The position numbers and the translations under genes are program-made. A stretch of 64,000 nt of DNA from Trichinella spiralis (lineage: Eukaryota > Nematoda > Enoplea > Trichinellida > Trichinellidae), in assembly GCA_000181795.3 (NCBI GenBank), contig CM012955.1:3390017-3454016 (forward strand). Direction: 5' to 3'. The notes below the pieces were generated by a model, which saw nothing but the letters and a program-made list of their open reading frames with translations, had not been told where the DNA came from and made no database searches. This document shows, piece by piece, positions 11,285 to 22,823 of this stretch; the first letter of the stretch is position 1; each line of letters begins with the position of its first letter.

Positions 11285-13218
11285 ATGGAAACCATGGAAC
11301 AGAGTATGCTTGATTTATCGAATATAAATTTTGAACGCTGTTTTGTGGAAATGGAAGAGCGTGATTTGTTTAAATCAGGCGGGGAAGTGTGGATTGTTGG
11401 TCGGGTTTGGCAGACTCAAGGTACAGCATATGTTGCATATGTGACTGCAAAAATTAACAAAAAATTATAAATATGAAATTGCTGTGCTTTTGAATAGGTG
11501 AGAATAGTTTTGTTTTAATGAAGAACTTTTGTTTTATGCAGATTTTGATGACATTAAAAAAGAAATTCGCAGCAGAATGTGGTTTACTTATCGTAAAAGT
11601 TTTTCTCCAATCGGTAAGCACTGTGCCTTTAAGCATAGTGTGTTCAATAAGTGCAGTTGTTATAGTTAATTGGCTTTTAAATTTGAAAAAAAAACAGAAA
11701 TTGAAGATGTATTCAAAAAAATCCATTACTGCATAAACTGCGCTTATTTTGATTTTTAAAATTAGAAGCTGCGCAATTGTTGAAACAAATTCTGACTTAT
11801 TGAAATGAGGTAATTTTGTTATTTGTAGGTGGAACTGGACCGATTTCTGATTCTGGGTGGGGTTGCATGCTGCGATGTGGGCAGATGCTTCTTGCACAAG
11901 CTTTGATTTGTCGTCATTTAGGTAGAGGTGCGTCATTTGATGTGATTTCAGTTGTCAGTTGGCATAATTTTGAAAGTAAAAAACAACACTTCAGAATGGC
12001 AGTGGAGTCCGTCGTGTAGGGATGAAGCATATGTGAGGATATTGCGTATGTTTCAAGATAAGAAGAACGAACTTTACTCAATTCACATGATTGGTATATT
12101 GTTGTTCATTTGAGTGACGTATTGATTTTTGTTCTTATTGTGATTTTTGCAGCTAAGATGGGTGAATCTGAGGGCAAAGAAATTGGCAAATGGTTTGGTC
12201 CCAGCACAATTGCTCATGTTATTAAAAAGCTAGCCATATACGACGATTGGTCATCGTTGGCCGTTCACGTGGCCATGGATAACGTGATTGTTCAAGAAGA
12301 TGTGAAAAAGCTTTGCTCCAGAGAGGTCTTCGACGCTCTTAGGAAACGTCTGCTACAAGAGGAGCCGTCGGAGATTGTTGCGGATTGGTTTGAAGATGCG
12401 AGAAAAGACAATAAAAAGGTGGACTGTGCAAATCTGTCGTCACCTTGGAAACCGCTTCTTTTGATTTTACCAATGCGCCTCGGTTTGAGCGAACTGAACC
12501 CCTGTTACATCCCAGCGTTGAAGGTGACTGTGGTCAAATTATGAATGAATTTTTGTTTTTTTTTTATTAAAATTATAAATTGCAATTATTTGCTTCTGAC
12601 GAATAGGAGTTTTTCGCTTGCAAATACAACATCGGCATGATCGGCGGCAAACCGAACCACGCGCTTTATTTCATCGGCGCTTATAAGGACCGTTTGGTTT
12701 ATTTGGATCCACACTGGTGCCAGACATTTGTCGACCTGGACGTCAGCATGGATTTGTTCGACGATTCGTCTTATCATTCGGCATTCATTTTGGACATCTC
12801 ATTTAACGAAATTGATCCATCATTGGCAATCGCTTTCTACATCAATACCGAAGCCGAGTTTGATGATTTTTGCACTTTTGCTAAGCAGGTCTGTTTGGTG
12901 GGCAATTTCAGATGTTTTTCCAGTGGTTCAATGGTTCAATTGTTCCAGGTTTTGCAAAAATATCCGAATCCTCTGTTTGAAGTTTTGCTACGGCGTCCAC
13001 CCACTTGGCCACCATTCGTGCCTTACGTTGGCGAAGTGTGCAACAAAATATCTGGTGAATAATTAATTATCCAATCGCACCACATGTGCATTTTGAATGA
13101 AGCGACGTTTTTATTTTTGAAATTTAACTTTTTATTTTTAATCGGTATTTATTTAGAGTTTTCCGTTTTGGACTATCGCTGCGAAAGTGATGAAGAATTT
13201 GAAATTTTAAATGCCTAA
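11285..13218 (+). CDS. ATG4: ATG4 autophagy cysteine protease, 7 exons, 428 aa
   Basis: Exons run 11285-11420, 11542-11613, 11829-11927, 11995-12093, 12153-12523, 12607-13054 and 13157-13218, with the frame kept throughout. ATG4 (peptidase family C54) trims the C-terminus of ATG8/LC3 proteins and later removes them from membrane lipid. Diagnostic blocks are [37 protein letters not shown] with catalytic Cys82, [34 protein letters not shown], and YLDPH with Asp293 and His295. These positions fit human ATG4B (Cys74, Asp278, His280). The tail ends DEEFEILNA, containing a FEIL LC3-interacting motif as in vertebrate ATG4B. If the last intron is not removed, exon 6 runs into a stop eight bases past its donor and the tail is lost. 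The gene converges on the RRM-like gene, with about 350 bp between them. Confidence 0.96.
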
Positions 13219-13570
13219 TTGATTGTGTTCATTTTTGCACTATTTTTTGATTTTATTTTTACCAAGTAAACTTACAATCTGTACGCTGTTGTTTTTCAAC
13301 CTTCTTTTATCAAAATTCATTTTACATATACAAAAAAAGTCTGCTTGGAAGTTATTTTTCATTTGTGCATATTTTGACTGCAACGTATCGCTTTTGGCAG
13401 GTTGGAGAGAGAAGCAAACCTGTTTGATTTACTGGCAACAGACAGAGATCTTATTTTTTCTTTTAATATCAAAATTGATGATTTTATCACAATATTGAAA
13501 TATTATATTCATAATTATTTCACATACAGAAGGAATAATAAACTGATGTTAAAACTTCATGAAACACAGT

Positions 13571-14175
13571 TCACATAAATGCGGATGCATTAATTATTTC
13601 TGTTGGTGAGAAAAAGCGTACGACTCGATCATTTTCTCGTTTAACAATGCCATAAGAAAACACCGAAAGGACGGAATCGTTGACATTCAAACCGTGACAA
13701 TGCATTCGTGCCGTCATGGCTTCTTCACCACTACTGAATACAATTACTGCGTAGGAGCCTTTGTGTGTAATATACAACACTGTTCCAAATTTATGAAAGA
13801 TAACCCACAGTGTATAAGCAGTAACACTTCTACCAAATCCAACGACGATAAGTTTCTGCTTCTGTGAGACATGCTTGGACGTGTAGCGGTTCACGGTGAA
13901 ATAAAATTTCGCACTATCTAAAATTTAAATAAAAAGTTAAAAAAAGAAATTCATATCAATTCACCACCTTTATTTATTTCATTTATTTTATTTTCCTCAC
14001 CTGGTTTACGTACGATAAAAGTACACAAATGCCGAAAATCTTCAATGGGTTCATTGGTTTCCAAAGGTGAATAGCATGGAAGATCAGAAGTTTCAGCAGT
14101 TTCGCAAACAAATTCTTTGCTTGGAATTTCGTCATCATCAATTACAATCACTTCTTCTTCTTCACCTGAATTCAT
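13571..14175 (-). CDS. small RRM-like protein with acidic SUMO-interacting-type motif, 173 aa
   Basis: Two exons (14175-14001 and 13917-13571) join in phase 1. The N-terminus has VIVIDDDE after a run of Glu, a textbook-looking SUMO-interacting motif (hydrophobic core next to acidic residues). The C-terminal half, about residues 75-145, resembles a single RNA-recognition motif: LIVVGF in the RNP2 position, a helix (AYTLWVIFHKFG), KGSYAVIVF in the RNP1 position, and a second helix (SGEEAMTARMHCHG). RNP1 lacks the aromatic pair of strong RNA binders, so this may be a protein-binding RRM. The first ATG in frame was used. No ortholog is recognised. It would probably act in the nucleus. Confidence 0.65.
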
Positions 14176-15697
14176 ATTTGAATTCAAAATAACAATAAAA
14201 CAATTTTTCTCTCTGAAGTCGACTACTATAACTGCTTACAGTAATATGCACACAAGCTGAAATTGAATTACTGTAAAACTCAATAATAAATATCACTTTT
14301 TATGTTGGAAGAATTAGTTTAAAATTTTTATTATAAAAATAAAAACATTTTAAAATATTTTTGTATCGAACAATGCAGTTTGATTATTCCAATTCATCAG
14401 AATTTAAGGAATTCTGATTTACAAAAAATTTGATACAGTAATGTAGTAAATATGGAATTCATTTTAATTGACTTTTTCATATATTTTATGACGCTTAATT
14501 TTCTCATATAGCTGTTTACAATAAATATGACATTAATTTTAACATTATATATTGCTTTGATAGTCTGCTTTGTCTTTGCTTAGAAATCATATTATACATT
14601 TGTTACTTTTTGTAATACTTTCTAATATATCATTGAAATGTCATAAACAATTAGAAAATATGTAACACCTTCTAAAGATTTCTAGTTGTGCGCATGTCGA
14701 GTGACATTATCGTTTAAGTACCACCAGGATGAGATCTCAATGCAGATAATTTGTGATAAAATGAAAACGTAGCATTCAATAAATATGTATAAATAATCAG
14801 TTTTATAATTTTTATATTAAAAGTTCATTTTTTTCTGTAAAAAATGTTGCTCATTCTAATAAAATTGTTCTTGATTTTCTTTTTATTTATTACAGCATTC
14901 TTAAAATGGAATAAATGATTAATTGAAATGCATAAAAACGTTGAATTCGTATTATATTTTTGTTATAACTATACGTTTATACAGTCTATAAGTTGCTGAT
15001 TTCTTCTGATATATTTTTTGAGAGTTGCGACGCAACTAAATACTGAATATTATCGCAAATTTATGTACCGTTAACATGCACAAAAGTAACACCTCATTTT
15101 GTTAATCAAAAGTTTCATTACTGGAAGCTTTTTTGATCATTTTCCATTTGATTCGCTTGTACAAGGGTTTGAAGGGAACGCCTGAACGCTCCTGGAAAGA
15201 GTTTTGGCAGTTCTACAATGGTGCGAATGTCACTGTAGAGTAAAACGAACGTGGTCATTGACGACCACCGGTACGGATCACACAGCTAACGGCTGACAGA
15301 GCGTAGGCTCACATAGTGAACACTTTTCAAACGGTTCATCATCATTGAGGAAGCTGAATGCCACACCAATTGTTTTATACACCGTGCTTGTATCATCTAT
15401 CCACCCATTCAGCTATTCACTGATCACACATCACCGATGGTGCTTCAAATTTTGTATTCGCTTCGCCACTGGCAGCCCCATTTACAGAAGCGATATTTGT
15501 TTCTGTGCGCTTAGATCATTTTGAGACAGTGTCTCAACATTGGGCATGTGATTCTGCATGTCAGAAGTGACATAACAAATTAAAAGGCATACAAACAATA
15601 AACAACCAAGTCACCAAATTTAATTAATAACCAATACTTAAATAAGCCAAATATCTACTAATACTACGTGAGGCGCATCAACATCACATAGATCACT
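14176..15697. other. intergenic region with a dispersed repeat copy
   Basis: Mostly occupied by the repeat copy at about 14480-15105. A GC-richer patch at 15150-15540 has no open frame with recognisable content; it may be the shared flank of neighbouring genes. Confidence 0.4.
14480..15105 (+). repeat. dispersed repeat, copy A (inverted partner of 61105-61700)
   Basis: Read forward, this segment matches the reverse complement of 61105-61700. The best part is about 14940-15060, where roughly 85 of 100 positions agree, including AAGTTGCTGATTTCTTCTG and the hairpin GTTGCGACGCAAC. Similarity continues upstream through 14620 and is weak before that; it fades after 15105. No open frame, terminal inverted repeat or target-site duplication was found. 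The repeat class is unknown. Confidence 0.75.
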
Positions 15698-17130
15698 CTA
15701 TTCTTGGTCGCGATCTTTTTTCGCCTTCTTGAAACGGAGCTTCATCGACATTTGCGCTTTTCTGAATCGCTCCTCTACAGTGAAAAACTCATAGAGAAGT
15801 TCTTCTTCAGCTTTATGTTTTCGAATGGACGAAATAATATTTGGAATGGGATTCTTGTCCTTTCCCTTGCCCTTAACGGTGATGGCAACTTCACTTCTCC
15901 AAAAGTTTTTGATGACCTTTCCGCCAACTGCGCTGCTGAAATTGCTCAAACAAAATACAACGTGTAGTTTTTTTTGAAAAAAATTTCAAATTTTTACAAT
16001 TGTATGAAAGTATTTTCTGCATTGAAAAAAAATATATATCATACCTTGGTAAATTTATCCCGTTAATTCGTTTGGCAAAAAGCGATGGAAAAATTTGCCG
16101 CTTGCTGGAAATAGCACGATCGCACCGTTCACCTTCTAACAATGGAATTCATATTAGAGGGAATGTTTGACTAATTGAAGAAATTCGAATTTAAAATTTA
16201 CGGTAAATTTTCTCAGCTGAACCCAATATATTCTTCTGAATCAGCTGTGCATCGTCAGATCTAAAGTAAAGTTGGTTAAATTTGTCGTTTCAATCGTAAA
16301 GCTGACTCACTTTCCAGAAACATCAATCAGCTGATTTTTTGAATTTCCATCATCATTTTCGTACGATTTAACTGATTTCGATTCAAAACTGAAAAATGAT
16401 CACAGCAAACATGTTCATCAAATCTTTTCACAAATTTTCATTCAAATCAAAGTCTATCTACTTGCTGTATATATTACAGTATAATCAAAAATAAAAGTGC
16501 GCTTTACCATGTACAGTATTCCTGCTTGGGTGCCACGGGTTTCACGGGACTGGACAATTTTAGATTCATTAACTGGTTCAGTACTTCTTCTTTGAGTTCC
16601 GTATCCACTACCTGAGTCAATAATTAAAATTTCCATATACAACTTTCTTATTTCTTCTAACAGTTTGGCTGTTTACCAGACTTTCCGGTGACTGTACGCC
16701 ACGGTCCGCTTTATCCTCTTGCTCCATGGGCTCTTCAAACAATCGTTTCATATCATACGATTCCAGTGATGATGAGGATTTCGAATCTTTGGCACCAAGG
16801 TGTGTTTTCTCCACGTGCTCTTCTTTCTCAACAATACTAGCAAAAGAAATTCCACAGCGCTTACAAACATACGGTGCAACTCCTTGGTGGCGCCTTACGT
16901 GAATCTAAAATTATTTTCAGATATCATTTCACTTCATTGTGCCGACGGTGTATACCGAGAAAATTATAAAATTACTTCAAATAAATAAATAAAAATGAAA
17001 CTACACTAACAGTAATTAAGGTTGAAAATTTCTTAATTGACATTCTTACTCTGCAGGTGACAAAATTCTGAAAACGTGCTCCACAGTAGCAGCAAGCGAA
17101 CTGCGGTGGATCGACAAAAAAAGGATACAT
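15698..17130 (-). CDS. two-finger C2H2 zinc-finger protein, 7 exons, 292 aa
   Basis: Exons run 17130-17050, 16904-16677, 16611-16508, 16388-16311, 16260-16202, 16135-16045 and 15935-15698, all in frame. Finger 1 (CCYCGARFQNFVTCRIHVRRH, C-x2-C-x12-H-x3-H) is split by the first intron. After the linker QGVAPY comes finger 2 (CKRCGISF...HVEKTH, C-x2-C-x12-H-x4-H). The rest is not a finger: a Ser/Glu-rich stretch, a predicted helix (ELKEEVLNQLMNLKL), and a Lys/Glu-rich C-terminus (FRKAQMSMKLRFKKAKKDRD) that may form a coiled coil or nuclear signal. Tandem fingers at the N-terminus suggest DNA or RNA binding in the nucleus. No ortholog is recognised. Five of the seven exons are short, so exon ends near 16200-16400 are the least certain. 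Confidence 0.72.
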
Positions 17131-17715
17131 TATGATTCAGCAGTACCAAGTGAAATGAAATTCGGAGCCAAAGACCACCACAGCGAAACGACCGTTCAAC
17201 GCAAGTGCACGGTAGCACACTAAAAAACATCAACTGTTAGGTGAACTGTAGAAAAAAGTCTAAGATTTTCCTGAGCATCAGCTTTTAACCAATAAGAAGG
17301 CACCTAAGATATAGCTGATTTCATTTCAGATTTTATCAGTAAATATATCAAAATTATTTTTACATTATTAAAAATAATTAAATGTATTCAATTATTTTCA
17401 ATGATTATTATTTTTTATCAAATTATTTATTAATAATAACAGTGGCAATGGGTGATGAATTTGATGATAGAAATCAAGAAATTACAATTTCGCTTAATTT
17501 ATTGAATAACAGCAACGGGTTTTTTATTTAATATTTCAACATGTTGAAAGCAAAATTAAAAATACAGTATATTTAAGTTTTTAAAATTTTTGAAAATATT
17601 TTATAATATTTCTGAATATCAAACATAAATTCAATTCAATTCAATTCAATTCAATAAAATGCAGTATTATTTATATTTTAAATTTAAAAATTAATAAATA
17701 TCATAAATATTTTTT

Positions 17716-17969
17716 TTATTTCCGATTTACCCATTTAACTATTGAGCCATGAGCTAAATACTTAGCATTGTTTTCGTTGAAGATGTCAAACATTTTTTCG
17801 GGTTCCATAAATTTTCCACAAAAGCTTCACCGGAATGGACCGTGTCCATAAATTTGAGTTGCAGGTGGTTTTTCTTCGAAAATGTAATTACTACAAAATT
17901 TCGGCGTGGAAGATTTTCATTGGCTGTTGTTGTTGTGATCAGCATTAAATTTTTCTTTACATGACGCAA
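17716..17969 (-). CDS. possible small gene, frame unresolved
   Basis: Two overlapping frames on the minus strand look coding in turn. The first, from 17969, reads MRHVKKNLMLITTTT... through KNHLQLKFMDTVHSGEAFVE. The second, in another frame, reads MEPEKMFDIFNENNAKYL... and ends at 17716 just before an AATAAA signal. Codon choice is good in both. No intron of normal size links them, so either one frame is coding, or a frameshift (real or a sequencing error) joins two parts. No family is recognised. Confidence 0.25.
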
Positions 17970-18108
17970 CGCATTGACCCGCTCACTGTATTACTGTTGA
18001 TTGAAACAGCCGACAGGCCGATCGCAAAGGGAATAATATTCCAAAGTTCACTTAACAACAAAAATTAAGAACAATTTGCTAAATGTACACATTCTAGTAA
18101 AGAATATC

Positions 18109-18142
18109 TTGCCAAATAATAAAATACGAAATTATTTGGCAA
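18109..18142. repeat. perfect 12-bp hairpin
   Basis: TTGCCAAATAAT at 18109-18120 pairs perfectly with ATTATTTGGCAA at 18131-18142 across a 10-base loop. It lies between the TCF25 3' end and the zinc-finger gene. Function unknown. Confidence 0.7.
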
Positions 18143-18604
18143 ATTCGATAAATGTACCCTCCTCACACACTACGACAAATCTCAAACACATTAACATACT
18201 TAAAAGTCACTGTGACAAGTGACAGAAATTAATTGAAAAATACAAAATCAGAAAAAAACATCTTATTTTCCTCTCCTCTGTTCAAAAAACATTAAGAAAT
18301 TAAAAAAAAGAATCATATTCAACATCAACTCGTCACTTCACCGAATCGATTAATAATTAATGCAAATTCATGCGTGGGCATTATAAAAATTAAAAAAGAA
18401 AAAGAATAATATGTAACGTGATTAAAAACAAAAAAAGAAAACATTTTCCAACATCATATTTTGCAAAAACGATACGATACATTTTACTTTGGATAATTTT
18501 ATTTTTGCCAGCAATCAGTTTTTCACACTTGAAAAAAATTCCAAAATCGTATATAATATCATTCATTAACTTCTGCATCTTTATGAACGCTACTCGAACG
18601 AACT

Positions 18605-21600
18605 TCACTGGTTATTTTCACGATCCTCACCAGTGACGCGTGTAATCAGTGCTCGCAATGCTTCAAACGGACGAAATACAGCATTTCCCAACATGTCCAT
18701 ACCAAAGCTGGTCGTCTAAATTAATCAAAAAAAATTAAAAGATAAAAAAAAATTATGCTCATCATTTGAAATACCGGAGCATGAATTTGCAGTGTTGGCG
18801 CAGTGGTGGGGTGGAACATGTTGACTACTTTTCTCACTGGTGGAAACGGATCGCATGGCTGGACAATATGAATTCTTTTCATCTCTTCCGTGCCAGACAG
18901 CAGGTGACGGAAATTCATCAAGTAAAGATGACGCAATACATTTGTCGGGACTCCGTAATAACAGCGATTTCGACTAAAAACAGTTATTAGAGGCTTTTTT
19001 CTTCATTTTTGCATACACTCAACAAACAAACACTGCACTTACATAATTGTATATTCGGCCATTTGTTTCGCAAATTCACTATCAGCTTCTTTCATATACC
19101 GCCCAAATTGACGACAAATCTTCTTGACCCATTCGGCAACTCCCTTCTCTTTCCACACAAAAGCGATTCGCGCCATGTACAAATCGTACAACAATACCAA
19201 ACTGCTCTTATCCCTAAACAGCAAGACATTTTTTCAAAAATGCAACCATACTTTGAAAGACATACTCTCGAAAAAATTTCTTGTAACACCAAACGCTGAA
19301 GTATTCGGCTGGTCGGTAATCCAGGTTCAAGGTGTTAAACAACGCTGGCAACAGTGTTGGAAATCTCACCATCGCTTCCAACAGCTTCAAAAATAAAACA
19401 AAACCAAATCAATTTGTCATCAATTGCTTGTCATTTACTAACGATAAATAATAATTCTTACAGCTTTGTCCGCAGCCTCATAATCTTCCTGCAAGCCAGA
19501 TTTCTGAGCGATAAAAAATCGTGCCAATGCGATCGAATAAGACATATTTGGCAACGCTTGCAATGATACTGCCTGAAATGTCGCAAAGACATTTTTAATC
19601 ATTTACCGACAATTCGACTGGTATGCTTTTTCAAATTTTACGCGCAAACAACCTACCTTCTCTTTCGCCGTGTAAAAAAGAACAAACTTTTCATACTCTT
19701 TGTTAACCAAAAACAAATAGTCAATGATCAACACCACTGCAAGTGGATCTTCCTCAGGATTCAAACTGAAAAACAAAAATTACCACCAATAACCAACCAA
19801 AATCAACGCTAGTTGTTCTCAAAATAAAAACTAACTTGTATATAACTTTAGCATATTCTAGAGCAGTGCGATACAATTCACGACGCATACAGAAAAACAT
19901 CTGCTTCATAAGTACAATAAAGAAACCTCTACAAAAAACTGCAATTTAAAAAAATGCAAATTTTCAAATAAATAACAACGGCTCGCCTGTTATTTGGGAT
20001 ACTGTACAATAAACGACACTTTCCAGAAATCACATTAAACATGCAATGCACAGCCGATTCATATGCATAAATGGCACGCTCTAAATGAGACAAAATTAAA
20101 TTAACAATCAACATCACACTGAAATAAAATACTCGTTTAAATAAATCAAAGAAAAACAATTTACAACAGGCTTTCACATTTTCACTATAAAACAAACTAC
20201 GTGCAAAACTGCACTTCCATACGACAAATTAAGCAATCAGGATTAAGAAAAGCGAAAAATAAAACTCGGATATCAACTGCAGTAATAAAAATAGACATAC
20301 GTACCGGCGAATTCTTGTGCATTTTCATAATTTCCTGTCGAAACTGCACATTCACTTGCCTGTATCAAAGCTGGAATATGATACGGTACATAACCCAGAA
20401 TGCGCTAAAAGAAAACAATTTTTTACAATTATAAATATTTCATCTTGCAATAGAACTTACAAATATCAAATGTGGAGAAGGGATGGAATGCGCCTGAAGC
20501 TGCTGCTCAAAAATTCTGTAGCGAACGTCGTAATCAAAAGTAAAGTACAAGAGCTGTGGATCTAAAGCGCAGTTGTAGCGCTGCATTGTTATGCCTGAAA
20601 GATGTTATTTGAAAAACTTACAACAGAAAAGCAATAACAAGAGTAAAAAATATATAAATTACAAAAGGGCATTTTGAAACGTAAGTCATAAATCATTTAA
20701 TCCTGAAAAGGTAAGAATACCAAATAGCAAACCTGCATATTTTAAATCTGGCCATAACGGCTTTGGAATCACCATGCGGCCAGCTGCCCTTGGCATCCTA
20801 TTTTTTCGTACAACCCCTCTTTTCCGATCATACTCGTTCTCAGGCTGCAAATTGCGATACTGCACAGTCAACAGCTTCTCCACATTCAACTTTGGCGATT
20901 CTTTCGGCGCAACTTCCATTTCTTTGAATTCTTCCAGTATCTTGTCAATGTCTTCCTCGTTTGCAGGCGGCTTTTTCGACTCGACTTTCTTTTTCTGTGC
21001 TTTCTTCTTTCGCTTTTTCGAATTATTTTGCTTTTTTGCCAAATCTTTAGCAGGTGTTGACTAAACAACAATTGCAAACATCACTACTATCTTCAGTTGG
21101 AAGTGAAAACGATGAAATTCAAAAATTTACCTTTTCCACTTCTGAATCGCCCGACAATGGCGCGAATTTATCTTCATCTTAAACAAAAACAACATACAAG
21201 TGTTCTTTTAACTGTTTAACTCAATGCATTCAATTGTCCAATTACCATCGGAGTCGGATGTGGCAATCGTGGTGCTCTTGCTACTAGGCGTGGTGCTTGG
21301 GTTGCTTTGCTTTCTTGCCAATTTAACAGTGACCGGGTTGTTTTTGGCCTAAACAAAATAAGCAATAAAGTATCAAAAAAAAACTAACTAACTAAAAGTA
21401 TCAGTCCGAAAACGATAACATACCAAATTTTCACACTCCACCACAACTGAAACGGATGTGTCGATCACCTGGTCCGTTTCGATCACCGAATCATCTTTAT
21501 TCTGAAGGATATTGTCTGGTCGGCTGTATACTTTGGCTACATTTTGCTTAAAATAAAAAATAAACATTTTTTCATTAGCTCTGCTTTCAACACTTGTTGG

Positions 21601-21745
21601 TCGTCTGCTTAGCGAAAACGGTGCTCAGCAAATCGAAGAAAATGCAAAGCAATACTTTTTTTCTGCTTTCATTTTCCACATTAATTGGCCGCAAACCCGT
21701 GCCTTTCTTTTTTACGGCATTTTTCGCTCGACCGGGTGAACCCAT
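18605..21745 (-). CDS. TCF25: TCF25/RQC1-like ribosome quality control factor, about 14 exons
   Basis: The last exon is 18715-18605 and the proposed start is at 21745; about 600 residues. TCF25 (NULP1, yeast Rqc1) works with Listerin and the 60S ribosome in ribosome-associated quality control. Evidence in order: acidic and Lys-rich N-terminal region (KKRKKKAQKKKVESKKPP), EDIDKILEEFKEMEV, the family block LLTVQYRNLQPENEYDRKRG, then TPR-like helices matching human TCF25 throughout: LGYVPYHIPALIQASECA, ERAIYAYESAVHCMFNVISG, RTALEYAKVIYNLNPEEDPL, LPNMSYSIALARFFIAQKSG, and the C-terminal LRHLYLMNFRHLLSG. One intron (19986-19929) starts with GC instead of GT; only this choice keeps the frame and the homology. 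The start exon (MGSPGRAKNAVKKKG...) is uncertain because the usual family N-terminus was not recognised. Confidence 0.92.
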
Positions 21746-22823
21746 CTCGCATCGACAAACTACCCAAAGTGAGCAATGAGATGTACAGTATGAATTGACA
21801 AGCATGCATTCTTTGTTGTTCTTGCTTTTTTATGCGCAAGAAATTCAGCTTCCCAATGCACAGTCCAGTAATTTTTATACAAAATTAATTTATATTATAA
21901 TTTTATATATTTTTATTTCATTTTCTTGAATTTTTTTTCCACCTTTTGTTTCATTTGTATGTTGTTTACGTAATTTTTAAAGATTGACCTAGTTTATTAT
22001 AATTAAAGATGCGCGAAAAATATCAAAGTGCCGTTTTGATCATATAAAATAGAATATTAATTTGAGTGAAAATTTAATTAATAGCATAATTTTTCGGAAG
22101 CTGGTGCCCAAGTTGATCGCCAGTGCCGATGACGTGTCACGTGCAAAAATAAGAAATTGAACAAAAATCATTTTCACGGCTCAAAAATGACAACGTGGCT
22201 TGAGAAAAGCTAAATCAAAGTAAAATTTGTAGAATTTGGATTTTTTAACGAGCAATCTATGCAACTGGCACGCCTATTTTCAAATGTTGCAATTGAGGTG
22301 AATCTCTTTTGGCTCACGCAAAATCCAAAGCGAAACGGCAACACCAACTGTGCGTGGAGGTGGAAGTGTTTTGCGATCGTCGGTATTTTCGGCGGAAAAT
22401 GCAATGAAAATTATGCAAAATTACAAGTAACTTTGTTGGAAAGTTTTTTTTTGTTTGTTTGCTTGTAATTTCAGTGTTTTCTTTTTGCCAGAGGGGGGGG
22501 GTTAAAAAATACATACAACTAATGAACTGGCTGACGAACTGACTTGAAGCCTCGGTTTGAACAGGGTAGGCTATGAGCGTTTTGGGCTATTTTTGCTAGG
22601 ACAGCTTCGATGAGTTAATTTTCGTCAAAGTGTGGAAATTTCACAATCAACAATGAATAAAACATGTGTTGGGAAAGTGGAAAAATGATGAGAAAAGACC
22701 GAAAATTCATTTTATTATTAAATAGCACACGTCTGCATCAAAATTTCTTTGGACGGTTTTAAAAAATGCTACAAAGCAGATCTGTAAATTGAATATTAAA
22801 ACAACTGAAATAAAACTGACGCG
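21746..22823. other. intergenic region
   Basis: TCF25 promoter side and CDC7 3' flank. A G-run lies at about 22492-22501. Short open frames near 22210-22514 occur on both strands without recognisable content. Confidence 0.4.

Larger units (their letters stand above)
17131..18604. other. intergenic region with a possible small gene and a hairpin
   Basis: Contains an ATTCA tandem repeat (about 17629-17655), a possible small minus-strand gene (17716-17969) and a perfect hairpin (18109-18142). The rest is AT-rich without a recognisable gene. Confidence 0.4.

Noticed and set aside
11454-11936. 160-codon minus-strand frame
   Set aside because: It is antisense to ATG4 exons 2-3, which have clear homology; a shadow frame.
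15010-15045. U5-like Sm site plus 3' stem-loop in the repeat core
   Set aside because: As a U5 gene it fails: the U5 loop sequence (GCCUUUUAC) is missing upstream, and similarity extends far beyond snRNA length. A spliced leader is also unsupported because no donor follows a leader-like exon.
16454-16642. 62-codon minus frame overlapping zinc-finger exon 3
   Set aside because: It is in a different frame from the spliced model, which keeps homologous-looking sequence and good splice sites on both sides.
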